From contig JASBZB010000023.1 of the NCBI GenBank assembly GCA_029983695.1, forward strand, positions 1-64,000: a stretch of DNA of 64,000 nucleotides, read 5' to 3'. Position numbers and translations under genes: made by a program. The notes beneath the pieces were generated by a model, which was given only the letters and a program-made list of their open reading frames with translations, ran no database searches and was not told the DNA's origin. Positions 17,236-25,561 of this stretch are shown one piece after another (positions within the stretch are counted from its first letter, which is position 1; each line of letters opens with the position of its first letter). Origin of the DNA: Lutispora sp003527145. Its GTDB lineage: Bacteria; Bacillota; Clostridia; Lutisporales; Lutisporaceae.

Positions 17236-18822
17236 ATGATAGTCAAGGATCTATTTGATTTAAATGATGATTTCAGGAATTGTAAGCTTATCGTAGGCAA
17301 AAACGGTCTTGATAAAGAAATTAAAAAAGTTGAGATTATGGAAGTGCCTGACGGTGCTTTTTGGGCAAAAGAAAACAGCATGATTATTACTATGGGATAT
17401 TCTTTAAAGAAGAATGATATTACAACCGACAGCCTTGTGCAAATGCTTATTGATAAAAAGGTATCGGCGCTGGGAATCAAATTGGGCAGATACATAGATG
17501 AAATACCTCAAAGGGTTCTGGAATATGCTGATAAAAACAATTTTCCAATAATAAATATTCCGATCAATATGTCATATGATCAGCTAATAAGCCCTATAAA
17601 TCAAAAGCTGATGGATTCCGGCAGTTACGAAATTTTTGTAATCAAGGAATTAAAAAAAGAGCTGAGAAATATTATCAGGCATGATTACAGCCTGGAATCT
17701 ATAATAAATTTGCTGACATCCTATACCAACAGGAAAGCCGCCATTCTTTGGGCCGATAGCTGCAATTTTATTGCAGGGAATTATGCAGACAGACTGGAAG
17801 CACTAAGCGATGCTATAAAGAAAAATATCAAATCAATTTACGAATGCAACGAAGAAAGGGTAATCACCGTAGACGAGAAGAATTTCAGAGTTTTTAAAAT
17901 AGAAACGGTAAATAGCTTGCAGGCCTTGCTGTGTTTGGAACAGGAGCAGGGTGATTCTTTTTCCAATACCGATTATGAAATAATTTATGAGCTTATTCCC
18001 GCAATTACTATTTATCTTCTTTCCAACAACGAAATGATTCTGGGTGATTATAAATCCAATGAAGAGTTATATTTCAATGCTCTATTGGGGCAATATCGCA
18101 GTAACGAGCTGAAATTAAATGTGGATGCATCGTTTTTTAATATTTCCATTGAAAAAAGCCGTTTTTGTATAGTTTTAAGAATGAAAGATAATATAGACCC
18201 CAAGGAGCTGTTGCATGTAGCAGGCAATATATTGGATGAGAATGGAAACAATTTCTTTTTAAGGATAAAAGATAATAAGCTGATAATAATCGCAGAAATT
18301 CAGAAGCCCACAACAAATTCCCGTCATCTTGAAGGTATGATTGCAACAGTTCGTGATAAACTGCTGGCGGTTTTTCCCTATAACGAGTTTTTTATCGGAA
18401 TAAGCAATGTCTGCAACAGTCTCGTTAATCTTCACTACACCTTTCATGAGGCAAACTTTGCTCTAAAAATGGGAAGAAAATTATATCCGAATAAAAACAT
18501 TTATTTTTATGAGGATTATATGGTTTACCATTTGTTAAGTGAAATTTCAGGCCATCCTACCATTTCAAAGATATATAAAAACACCATTGAAAGAATTAAG
18601 AAATACGATTCAAATTATGAGCAGGAATGTTTGAAAACCCTGTATGCCCTGGTGGAAAACGATTTCGGCATAGGACAAACCTCTAAAAGCCTTTTTATTC
18701 ACAGGAATACACTTTATAAGCGGATAAAAAAAATAAATTCCATATTGAATTTTGATATGAACAAATCCGATAATAGGTTGCTTATTCAGCTGGCCCTTAA
18801 AATAGATAAAATGCTTTTATAA
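17236..18822 (+). CDS. PucR-family transcriptional regulator
   Basis: 528 residues. The N-terminal PucR ligand domain spans about 1-115 (MIVKDLFDLND, ITMGYSLKKND, LGIKLGRYIDEIP), a variable middle region follows, and the C-terminal PucR-type helix-turn-helix is at about 470-525 (GIGQTSKSLFIHRNTLYKRI). Members control purine, amino-acid or small nitrogen-compound catabolism and are often activators of the neighbouring operon. It is followed by its own terminator and then by the M29/OPT/PepD genes, which are the likely targets. The ribosome site (GAAAGGG) is weaker than average. Effector unknown. Confidence 0.85.
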   Translation: MIVKDLFDLNDDFRNCKLIVGKNGLDKEIKKVEIMEVPDGAFWAKENSMIITMGYSLKKNDITTDSLVQMLIDKKVSALGIKLGRYIDEIPQRVLEYADKNNFPIINIPINMSYDQLISPINQKLMDSGSYEIFVIKELKKELRNIIRHDYSLESIINLLTSYTNRKAAILWADSCNFIAGNYADRLEALSDAIKKNIKSIYECNEERVITVDEKNFRVFKIETVNSLQALLCLEQEQGDSFSNTDYEIIYELIPAITIYLLSNNEMILGDYKSNEELYFNALLGQYRSNELKLNVDASFFNISIEKSRFCIVLRMKDNIDPKELLHVAGNILDENGNNFFLRIKDNKLIIIAEIQKPTTNSRHLEGMIATVRDKLLAVFPYNEFFIGISNVCNSLVNLHYTFHEANFALKMGRKLYPNKNIYFYEDYMVYHLLSEISGHPTISKIYKNTIERIKKYDSNYEQECLKTLYALVENDFGIGQTSKSLFIHRNTLYKRIKKINSILNFDMNKSDNRLLIQLALKIDKMLL

Positions 18823-18837
18823 CCATATTTATCAGCC

Positions 18838-18896
18838 GGTGTGCAAATGCTTTCTCGCTTTTTGAGATGAGAGGCATTTGTACACCGTTTTTTTTG
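18838..18896 (+). terminator. Rho-independent terminator after the PucR gene
   Basis: A long stem GGTGTGCAAATGC (18838-18850) pairs with GCATTTGTACACC (18874-18886) with one mismatch, followed by nine T. Confidence 0.9.
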
Positions 18897-19085
18897 CATC
18901 CACTGAAAAAAATTCCCCTTGGAATATAAACCATAAACTAAGGCTCATTTTATGACAAAATGCACACAAATAGCATTGGATTAATTAAACAATCATCCGA
19001 TGACTTGTTAAAATAAATTTGCTATATTTTATACACAGAATGAAATTCGTTTAACATTTATTATACGAGATAGGAGGAAATCATA

Positions 19086-20150
19086 ATGAATTATCCCATC
19101 GGAGTTGAAATGACTGAGAACTATTTATCCTTTGAAACTTCCAAGGCGGCAATGAAACTAGTTCGTGATTTTATGCTGGTTAAGGAAGGAGAAGATGTGA
19201 TCATTACCGCTGACACATCCTCTGACAGAAGAGTTGCGGAAGCAATTGCAAATGCGGCATTCACAGTGGGTGCCAACCCTGTGGTGCTTTATTATCCCAC
19301 AACAGGAAAAGCCTTTGAAGAACCATGTCTCCCCATTGCCGAGGCCGTAGCTGCAGCCGACGTATGGATTGAAATGGCTTACTATTGCGTAATGCACACA
19401 CCTTGCTTCCAAAAAGCCATGGAAAACGGTGCAAGATATACCTGCCTCACAGGTCTTGATGTAACAATGATTACAAATTGCATAGGAAAAGTAAACTACG
19501 ACGTTCTTATCGAATTCGGAGAGTATCTCACCAAAAAGATGGAAGCTTCCAATGAAGTGATTGTAAAATGCGCCAACGGCTCTAACCTTGTAGCTTATAA
19601 CAGAGGCAGAAGGGTTAAGCATTCGGGTCAGCGTGCAACAAAAAAGGGCTATCCCGTTATGATGGGCGGACAAGTAAGCTGGTGCCCCATTGAGGAAAGC
19701 ATTAACGGCAGACTTGTCTTCGATGCAGCATTATTCCCACCCGCCGAAATCGGAATTATAAGAGAAAATGTGATTTTGGATATAAAAAAAGGCAGAATTA
19801 CAGATATTACAGGCGGAGCAGAAGCTGCAATCTTCAAGAACTGGCTGGAAAGCTTTAATGATCCCAATATGTACAGATTGGCTCACTACTCTATCGGCTT
19901 TAATCCCGGAGTTACAAAGCCGACAGGAAGGATTGTTGAAGACGAAAGAATTTTCGGTTGCATCGAAATGGGCTTCGGAAGTCAGGGTGCAAGTTTGATG
20001 GGTGCATTTTGGGATGCCGCTTCTCACACAGATGGAGTATGCTCAAAGCCAACCATACTGCTGGATGGGGAGCTCCTTGAAATAGACGGTAGATACGTGG
20101 ACGAAACATCAATTGAATTCTGCAAAAAGTTAGGCGTTGCAGGATATTAA
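19086..20150 (+). CDS. M29 aminopeptidase / NicX-like metalloenzyme, paralogue A
   Basis: 354 residues with AGGAGG before the ATG. The metal-binding features of the M29 (AmpS/aminopeptidase T) fold are visible in the C-terminal half: a GRIVEDERIFGCIE segment near 280-293, AHYSIGFNP near 263 and the HxD motif in SHTDG near 320. True M29 aminopeptidases are about 410 residues. 354 is nearer to 2,5-dihydroxypyridine dioxygenase (NicX), which shares the fold and uses a His/His/Asp iron site, so peptide hydrolysis should not be taken for granted. A close paralogue of identical length lies beyond the OPT transporter. Probable control by the upstream PucR regulator. Confidence 0.7.
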   Translation: MNYPIGVEMTENYLSFETSKAAMKLVRDFMLVKEGEDVIITADTSSDRRVAEAIANAAFTVGANPVVLYYPTTGKAFEEPCLPIAEAVAAADVWIEMAYYCVMHTPCFQKAMENGARYTCLTGLDVTMITNCIGKVNYDVLIEFGEYLTKKMEASNEVIVKCANGSNLVAYNRGRRVKHSGQRATKKGYPVMMGGQVSWCPIEESINGRLVFDAALFPPAEIGIIRENVILDIKKGRITDITGGAEAAIFKNWLESFNDPNMYRLAHYSIGFNPGVTKPTGRIVEDERIFGCIEMGFGSQGASLMGAFWDAASHTDGVCSKPTILLDGELLEIDGRYVDETSIEFCKKLGVAGY

Positions 20151-20178
20151 AGAAAAATCATACCGAGGAGGAATGACT

Positions 20179-21762
20179 ATGGAGGAAAACAATATAATCT
20201 TAACAGAAAATAAACCGTCAAGAATTAAGGCATTTGAGCCGAATACGTTTATAATCGGAACAGTATTATCAATTCTTTCGGCGATAATCTGTATTCAGAT
20301 CATCGGAAAAGTCGGTATATCTGCCAATACATCCATTCTGGGAGCTATATTTGCAATGCTTCTAGGAAAACTCTCATTTGGTTCGCTCGGCAAATTTAAA
20401 TCCCTTGAGAGGCAGAACTATATTCAGACTGTTGTTTCAGCAGCAGGTTTTGCCGCTTCAAACTGTGCGTTTATAGCAGTGGGAATTTTTCTTGTGATGG
20501 GTGAAACTAAGGCTATATTCCCGATGGCAATAGGCTGTCTGTTCGGAACTGCAATTTCTGTTGCAGTAATAGGAAAACTCTATGATTCAAAAGTTTTCCC
20601 TGCTGCTGAGGCATGGCCTCCAGGGGTGGCAACCGCAGATGTTCTTATCGCAGGAGACGAAGGTGGAGAAAAGGCAAAGAGAGTTATCCAGGGTATAATC
20701 GTAGGCATCATAGGAAGTTGGTTCAAGCTGCCGGTTGCTGCTGTGGGTATAGTGTTTATCGCAAGTCTTCCTTCAATGGCGGCTTTGGGCATAGGACTTA
20801 TTGTAAGAGGTTATATAAAGCCTGTTGCAGGATTTGACATTGCGGCTACAAGTATCCCTCAAGGCTTTATGATAGGCGCAGGCATTGTTGCTTTGATTCA
20901 GTCTATTATTATAATTCTTAAAAGTGCGCAGAATAAAAATGAGAATGCAACTAAGAATGTTACATATACAGTCAGTGATGAAGATGCAAAGAAAACTATT
21001 TTCGGAAGCTTTGCAATTCACATGGTAGGTGCAGTAGTGCTTGGAGCTTTGGCCGGAATTATGACCGATATGCCCATTTCGATGTTTATCGGATGGATTT
21101 TATGGACCGCCTTCTCCTCTGTTGCATCTATGATGCTCGTTGGCATGGCAGCTATGTTTTCAGGATGGTTCCCTGCTTTTGCTATTACAACAATATTTAT
21201 GACAATCGGTGTCATTCTCGGCTTTCCTCCCTTGGCAACAGCTCTCCTTACAGGATATATTTGTTCTGTAGGGCCTTGCTTCGCAGATATGGGTTATGAC
21301 CTTAAAACCGGTTGGATAATCAGAGGAATGGGAAAAGATCCCGCTTATGAAACTTACGGAAGAAAAGAACAGGTTAAAATTGAGCTTTACGGTGCAGTAT
21401 TGGGCGTTCTCGTCCTTTTGATATCTGCAAAAATTATGTATAGCCAGGGTTTTGTTCCCCCCGTCAGCAAGGTTTTTGCTACTACAATAGATGCAGGCTC
21501 AAATCCAGAGATACTCAAATCTCTTCTTTTGTGGGCTATTCCGGGTGCAATTGTTCAGTTTGCAGGGGGTTCCCGTATGCTGGGCGTACTTTTTGCAACG
21601 GGACTTTTAATCAACAGCCCAATTTACGGAATTGGTGTACTTGCAGCGGTTGTTTTGAGACTTATTATCGGTGATGAGTTTATGCACATAAGGGATGCAG
21701 GTTTGATTGCAGGCGACGGACTATTTAGTTTCTTCTTTGCTTTGATAAAAATGTTTATCTAG
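20179..21762 (+). CDS. OPT-family oligopeptide transporter
   Basis: About 527 residues from the ATG at 20179, chosen because GAGGAGGA at 20165-20172 is spaced properly for it; ATGs at 20137 and 20173 are also in frame. It is a polytopic membrane protein with some 13-14 hydrophobic segments, and the typical OPT features AEAWPPGVATADVLIAGDEGG near 150 and GGSRMLGVLFATG near 450 (given in part). OPT proteins import small peptides or metal chelates by proton symport. It lies between the two M29-like paralogues with gaps under 30 bases, so the three are surely co-transcribed and probably act on one class of substrate. Confidence 0.88.
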   Translation: MEENNIILTENKPSRIKAFEPNTFIIGTVLSILSAIICIQIIGKVGISANTSILGAIFAMLLGKLSFGSLGKFKSLERQNYIQTVVSAAGFAASNCAFIAVGIFLVMGETKAIFPMAIGCLFGTAISVAVIGKLYDSKVFPAAEAWPPGVATADVLIAGDEGGEKAKRVIQGIIVGIIGSWFKLPVAAVGIVFIASLPSMAALGIGLIVRGYIKPVAGFDIAATSIPQGFMIGAGIVALIQSIIIILKSAQNKNENATKNVTYTVSDEDAKKTIFGSFAIHMVGAVVLGALAGIMTDMPISMFIGWILWTAFSSVASMMLVGMAAMFSGWFPAFAITTIFMTIGVILGFPPLATALLTGYICSVGPCFADMGYDLKTGWIIRGMGKDPAYETYGRKEQVKIELYGAVLGVLVLLISAKIMYSQGFVPPVSKVFATTIDAGSNPEILKSLLLWAIPGAIVQFAGGSRMLGVLFATGLLINSPIYGIGVLAAVVLRLIIGDEFMHIRDAGLIAGDGLFSFFFALIKMFI

Positions 21763-21791
21763 ATATTTGCATTATCAAGGAGGTAGTTATA

Positions 21792-22856
21792 ATGGAGTAT
21801 CCAATAGGAATTGAAATGACTAAGGATTATTTATCCTTTGAAGTAAGCAAGGCGGCTTATAAGCTTGTTCACGATGTAATGCTGGCTAAGCCCGGTGAGA
21901 ATATTGTTATCACAGCAGACTCCAGCTCAGATCGGAGAGTTGCAGAGGCTATTGCAAATGCAGCATTCACTGTGGGAGGAAATTCGGTTCTTATCTATTA
22001 TCCCACATCCGAGCTGGCTTATTCCGAGCCTATCGCACCCATTGGCGCTGCAGTTTCACACGCGGATATCTGGATTGAAATTGCATATGCGTCGATCATG
22101 CACTGCGAATCATTCAGAAAGGCTCTTGATTTTGGATGCCGTTATATAAATCTTACCGGTCTTGACGTAACCATGCTTACAAACTGCATCGGAAAGATTG
22201 ACTATAACCTGCAGGTTCAGCTGGGCGAAACAATTAAGAGAATTATGGAGGAAGCTGACGAAATTCTGGTAACAGATGATAATGGCACAAATCTTCACGC
22301 CTATAACAAGGGCAGAAAGGTAAGGCATTCGGGACAGTTTGCAACTCAGAAGGGCTATCCCATCATGATGGGCGGTCAGATCAGCTGGAGCCCCATTGAG
22401 GAAACCATAGAGGGAACTCTTGTATTTGATGCGGCACTTTTCCCCCCCACAGAGCTGGGAATGTTGCATGAGAACATAAGATTGACCTTTAAGGAGGGTG
22501 TAGTTATAGATATCGAGGGAGGAAGGGAAGCAGCAATATTCAAAACCTGGCTTGACTCCTTTAACGATCCTAATATGTATAGAATGGCTCACTATTCCCT
22601 GGGATTCAATCCTGCTGTTACAAAGCCAACAGGCAGAATCGTCGAGGATGAAAGAATTTTTGGATGCATGGAGTTCGGAATCGGCAGTCAGGGCAAGGCT
22701 ATTATGGGCAAGTTCTGGACAGCTGCTTCACATACAGACGGAATTGTTTCAAAGCCGTCCATTATTTTGGATGGTGTTCCCTTTGAAGAAAAAGGAAGGT
22801 ACGTTCACCCCGAGGTTGTCGGCATCATAAAAAAAATGGGCGTAGCAGGCTATTAA
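21792..22856 (+). CDS. M29 aminopeptidase / NicX-like metalloenzyme, paralogue B
   Basis: 354 residues, colinear without gaps with the gene at 19086-20150 and sharing long blocks such as SSDRRVAEAIANAAFTVG, RHSGQ/KHSGQ, FDAALFPP and KPTGRIVEDERIFGC. The ligand motifs AHYSLGFNP and SHTDG are kept. Differences concentrate around residues 95-125 and 145-175, which suggests related but different substrates. The two may form a hetero-oligomer or be separate enzymes; M29 enzymes are dimers. AGGAGGT precedes the ATG. Confidence 0.7.
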   Translation: MEYPIGIEMTKDYLSFEVSKAAYKLVHDVMLAKPGENIVITADSSSDRRVAEAIANAAFTVGGNSVLIYYPTSELAYSEPIAPIGAAVSHADIWIEIAYASIMHCESFRKALDFGCRYINLTGLDVTMLTNCIGKIDYNLQVQLGETIKRIMEEADEILVTDDNGTNLHAYNKGRKVRHSGQFATQKGYPIMMGGQISWSPIEETIEGTLVFDAALFPPTELGMLHENIRLTFKEGVVIDIEGGREAAIFKTWLDSFNDPNMYRMAHYSLGFNPAVTKPTGRIVEDERIFGCMEFGIGSQGKAIMGKFWTAASHTDGIVSKPSIILDGVPFEEKGRYVHPEVVGIIKKMGVAGY

Positions 22857-22872
22857 ATAGTTAAAAAAGTGA

Positions 22873-22901
22873 AAAGCCGCCATATATTTTGTGGCGGCTT
22901 T
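22873..22901 (+). other. Intercistronic hairpin before pepD
   Basis: AAAGCCGCCA (22873-22882) pairs perfectly with TGGCGGCTTT (22892-22901) around a 9-base loop. There is no T-run beyond TTT, so it is more likely an RNA-processing or partial attenuation structure that sets pepD expression apart from the upstream genes. Confidence 0.6.
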
Positions 22902-22919
22902 CGGATTAAGGAGAACAAT

Positions 22920-24356
22920 ATGGAATTAAAAGAAAAAATTATTTATTACCTCAAGGAAATTATAAAAATTCCCAGAGCGTCGGGAGACGAAAAAAACATA
23001 AGCGATTATCTTGTTAAATTTGCCAAAGAGCATGGGTACAAGGTAACCCAAGATGATCTCTATAACGTGATAATTGAAGTTCCGTCAACAATACCGGGCT
23101 ATGCTGGCCCCTCCGTTGTTCTTCAGGGCCATATGGATATGGTATATGTAAAGGAGCCTGACAGCCCCCATATATATGAAAAAGGCATTGACTGCACGTT
23201 TGACGGTGACCGTATTTATTCCGCGCAAAAAACCTCGCTTGGCGCCGATAATGGAGTAGCTTTAGCTTATTGCCTCACAATAATGAGTTCAAATGAAATA
23301 CCTCACCCCGACCTTGAAATAATAGTTACCACACAGGAGGAGGTTGGGCTTATCGGTGCTCAATACTTGGATTGCAGCAGCATTAAGTCAAAATATTTTA
23401 TAAATCTTGATTCCGAAAGCGAAGGTGAATTTTTCACCAGTTGTGCAGGGGGAGTGAGAAATTATTTCACTGTTCCCATGGGAGAAGAACGTCCTCAAAA
23501 GCTTATTCCCCTTACCATAAAATTGCAGGGCTTAAAGGGCGGACATTCAGGAACTGATATAAATTTGGGCCGTGGAAATGCCATTAAGCTTTTAGGCAGA
23601 GTTTTAAAAGAAGCAAACAGCGATGATGTTATGCTTTCCTCCTTTAAAGCAGAGGGTAAGGCAAATTCAATTTCTACTGCGGCAACGGCAATTGTAGGAG
23701 TAACGCCATCAAAGCTTTCGGAATTTAAGGCCAAGACAACAGAAACAGCGGCCATTATCAAGAATGAATTGCAGTATACTGACACGCCAAATTTAATTAT
23801 CGAAGAAAGCAAAGATGAGAGCGCTTATAAATATTATGATAATGACTCCAAAAATAAGCTTCTTAATGCCTTGGAGCTATTGCCCTTTGGTGTAGTAAGC
23901 AAAAGTTTTGCAATAAAGGGTTTGACAGAAACCTCTGTAAACATAGGATCAGCAGAAGAAAATAACGGTGGAATCAAATTCTTAAGCTCTGTTAGAAGCT
24001 CCGTGGCAAGCAGAAAGTATGAGCTTTTAGGAAGAATCGATACAATTGCCAGAGTCTTAGGCTGCAAATCCGAAGAATTTAACGACTATCCCCAGTGGAA
24101 TTATAATCCTAATTCCCCACTAAGGGAGCTGGCTTTAAAGACCTATGAGGACATGTTCCATAAAAGAGCGACCACCGCTTCCATTCACGGCGGCTTGGAA
24201 TGCGGATACTTTGACAGCAAGATAAAGGATGCGGACATTATTTCCATGGGTTGTAACTTGTATGATGTCCACACTCCCAAGGAGCAGGTTTCAATACAGT
24301 CACTTTATAATGTTTGGGATATGCTGCTTGAAATATTAAAGAGACTGGCAAGCTAA
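22920..24356 (+). CDS. pepD: Xaa-His dipeptidase / beta-Ala-His dipeptidase (M20 family, PepD)
   Basis: 478 residues from the ATG at 22920 (AAGGAG at 22908-22913); the longer frame to 22869 starts inside the hairpin. It is an M20C metallopeptidase of the PepD type: QGHMDMVYV near 78 carries the first His-x-Asp pair, SLGADNGVALA the bridging Asp, TTQEEVGLIGA the catalytic Glu and a ligand, and IHGGLECGYF near 425 the last His. A lid/dimer domain fills the middle (GGHSGTDINLGRGNAI). It cleaves dipeptides such as carnosine-like or Xaa-His in the cytoplasm. As the last gene of the OPT operon it supports import and hydrolysis of short peptides. Confidence 0.9.
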   Translation: MELKEKIIYYLKEIIKIPRASGDEKNISDYLVKFAKEHGYKVTQDDLYNVIIEVPSTIPGYAGPSVVLQGHMDMVYVKEPDSPHIYEKGIDCTFDGDRIYSAQKTSLGADNGVALAYCLTIMSSNEIPHPDLEIIVTTQEEVGLIGAQYLDCSSIKSKYFINLDSESEGEFFTSCAGGVRNYFTVPMGEERPQKLIPLTIKLQGLKGGHSGTDINLGRGNAIKLLGRVLKEANSDDVMLSSFKAEGKANSISTAATAIVGVTPSKLSEFKAKTTETAAIIKNELQYTDTPNLIIEESKDESAYKYYDNDSKNKLLNALELLPFGVVSKSFAIKGLTETSVNIGSAEENNGGIKFLSSVRSSVASRKYELLGRIDTIARVLGCKSEEFNDYPQWNYNPNSPLRELALKTYEDMFHKRATTASIHGGLECGYFDSKIKDADIISMGCNLYDVHTPKEQVSIQSLYNVWDMLLEILKRLAS

Positions 24357-24447
24357 GCTTGCAAAACCTTATCCTTATTCTCTTTACATATCTTTACACT
24401 TTGATATATAGTAGTAATAGGCAAGTATAATTTTTTGCAATTTATAT

Positions 24448-24476
24448 TTGCCTAAAAAAGCATATTATGCTATAAT
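24448..24476 (+). promoter_or_regulatory. Sigma-A promoter of rpmE
   Basis: TTGCCT at 24448-24453, exactly 17 bases, then a perfect TATAAT at 24471-24476. This gives rpmE its own start after the 7-kb block that separates it from rho. Confidence 0.75.
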
Positions 24477-24537
24477 GTAAAAGTTGAAATTCGTATATAA
24501 TATGATTTATATAGTCCATCAGAAAGAGGTGAGTAGT

Positions 24538-24756
24538 GTGAAAGAGGGTATTCATCCAAACTATAGTGAAGCAGTTGTAAGATGTGCTTGCGGGGAAACT
24601 TTTACAACAGGCTCTGTTAAAAAAGAAATAAAGGTTGAAATCTGCTCAAAATGCCATCCATTCTTTACCGGAAAGCAGAAATTTGTTGATACCGGTGGTA
24701 GAGTTGATAGATTCAAGAGAAAATTTGGACTTAAGGAAGAAGCAACAGAAGAATAA
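24538..24756 (+). CDS. rpmE: Ribosomal protein bL31 (zinc-binding form)
   Basis: 72 residues from a GTG at 24538, supported by AGAGGTGAG at 24525-24533; the longer frame to 24484 overlaps the promoter-leader and has no signal. KEGIHPNY at the start, CACGETF near 16 and CSKCHPFFTGKQ near 36 are diagnostic of L31, and the cysteine pairs show the zinc form. It is a component of the large subunit's central protuberance bridge. It precedes tdk as in most Firmicutes. Confidence 0.95.
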   Translation: MKEGIHPNYSEAVVRCACGETFTTGSVKKEIKVEICSKCHPFFTGKQKFVDTGGRVDRFKRKFGLKEEATEE

Positions 24757-24761
24757 AAATA

Positions 24762-24797
24762 TGAGGTTAGAGTATTCGCTTTAACCTCAATTTTTTT
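24762..24797 (+). terminator. Rho-independent terminator after rpmE
   Basis: TGAGGTTA (24762-24769) pairs with TAACCTCA (24782-24789) and is followed by TTTTTTT. Confidence 0.85.
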
Positions 24798-24810
24798 ATA
24801 CAACTAATAA

Positions 24811-24862
24811 GACCCAAAAGGAATACATTCACCCTGAGCTCTGAGTTCTGAGCTCTGAATTC
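24811..24862 (+). repeat. Dispersed composite repeat upstream of tdk
   Basis: Head word GACCCAAAAGGAATAC (24811-24826) matches 8477-8492 with one change. It is followed by CTGAGCT, CTGAGTT, CTGAGCT, CTGAATT units (24834-24861) matching the reverse complement of 8205-8225. It ends just before the tdk ribosome site. Confidence 0.65.
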
Positions 24863-24883
24863 TATTACATGGGGGTTTTATAT

Positions 24884-25477
24884 ATGAGCAAGCTGTATTT
24901 CAGATATGGTGCAATGAACAGCGGCAAGTCCACCAATTTGCTTCAGGTGGCTCATAATTATGAAGAAAGAGGCATGAAGGCAATAATTATAAAGCCGATG
25001 TCAGATACCAAAGGCGGCGAATTGCTGGTATCCAGGCTTGGCGTCACACGCAAAGCAGACTATCTTGTACATAAAGAAGACAATATATATGATATTGTGG
25101 AAACGTGGGTAAAAGCTAATGGAGGGCTTCATTGTCTGCTTGTGGACGAGGTACAATTCTTGAAGGCTTATCATATAGACCAGCTTTTTCTGATTGCATG
25201 CCAACTGGACATACCTGTAATATGCTATGGACTTAGAACCGATTTCAGAATGGAAGGCTTTGAAGGCAGCACAAGGCTTTTGCTCATAGCTCACAGCATC
25301 GAGGAGCTTAAAACTATATGCAAATGCGGCAAAAAGGCAATGTTGAACGGAAGAAAAATTAACGGAAAATTTGTTTTCGAAGGCGATCAAGTAGCTATAG
25401 AAAGTGCAGGAAGGGTGGAGTATGAATCTCTATGCCCTAAATGCTATTTTAAATACAGAGAAGAAGCAGAAAAATAA
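24884..25477 (+). CDS. tdk: Thymidine kinase (type II)
   Basis: 197 residues from the ATG at 24884, with GGGGG at 24871-24875 as ribosome site; an upstream in-frame ATG at 24869 would put the start inside the repeat. P-loop GAMNSGKST is at residues 9-17, LLVDEVQFL near 85, and a zinc site is formed by CKCG near 148 and CPKC near 182, with the lasso loop between. Salvages thymidine to dTMP. The position after rpmE is the usual one in Firmicutes. Confidence 0.95.
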   Translation: MSKLYFRYGAMNSGKSTNLLQVAHNYEERGMKAIIIKPMSDTKGGELLVSRLGVTRKADYLVHKEDNIYDIVETWVKANGGLHCLLVDEVQFLKAYHIDQLFLIACQLDIPVICYGLRTDFRMEGFEGSTRLLLIAHSIEELKTICKCGKKAMLNGRKINGKFVFEGDQVAIESAGRVEYESLCPKCYFKYREEAEK

Positions 25478-25561
25478 ATTTTTTTAGCTGGAAGAAATTT
25501 TAAAGGAATCAGAGATATGCCTTAAAAATAATGATAATTCAGAAATCAGGAGGTGTTACAT

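Noticed and set aside
19086..20150. Firm assignment as leucyl aminopeptidase
   Set aside because: Length and motif pattern fit NicX-type enzymes of the same fold at least as well, so only the fold-level call is made.
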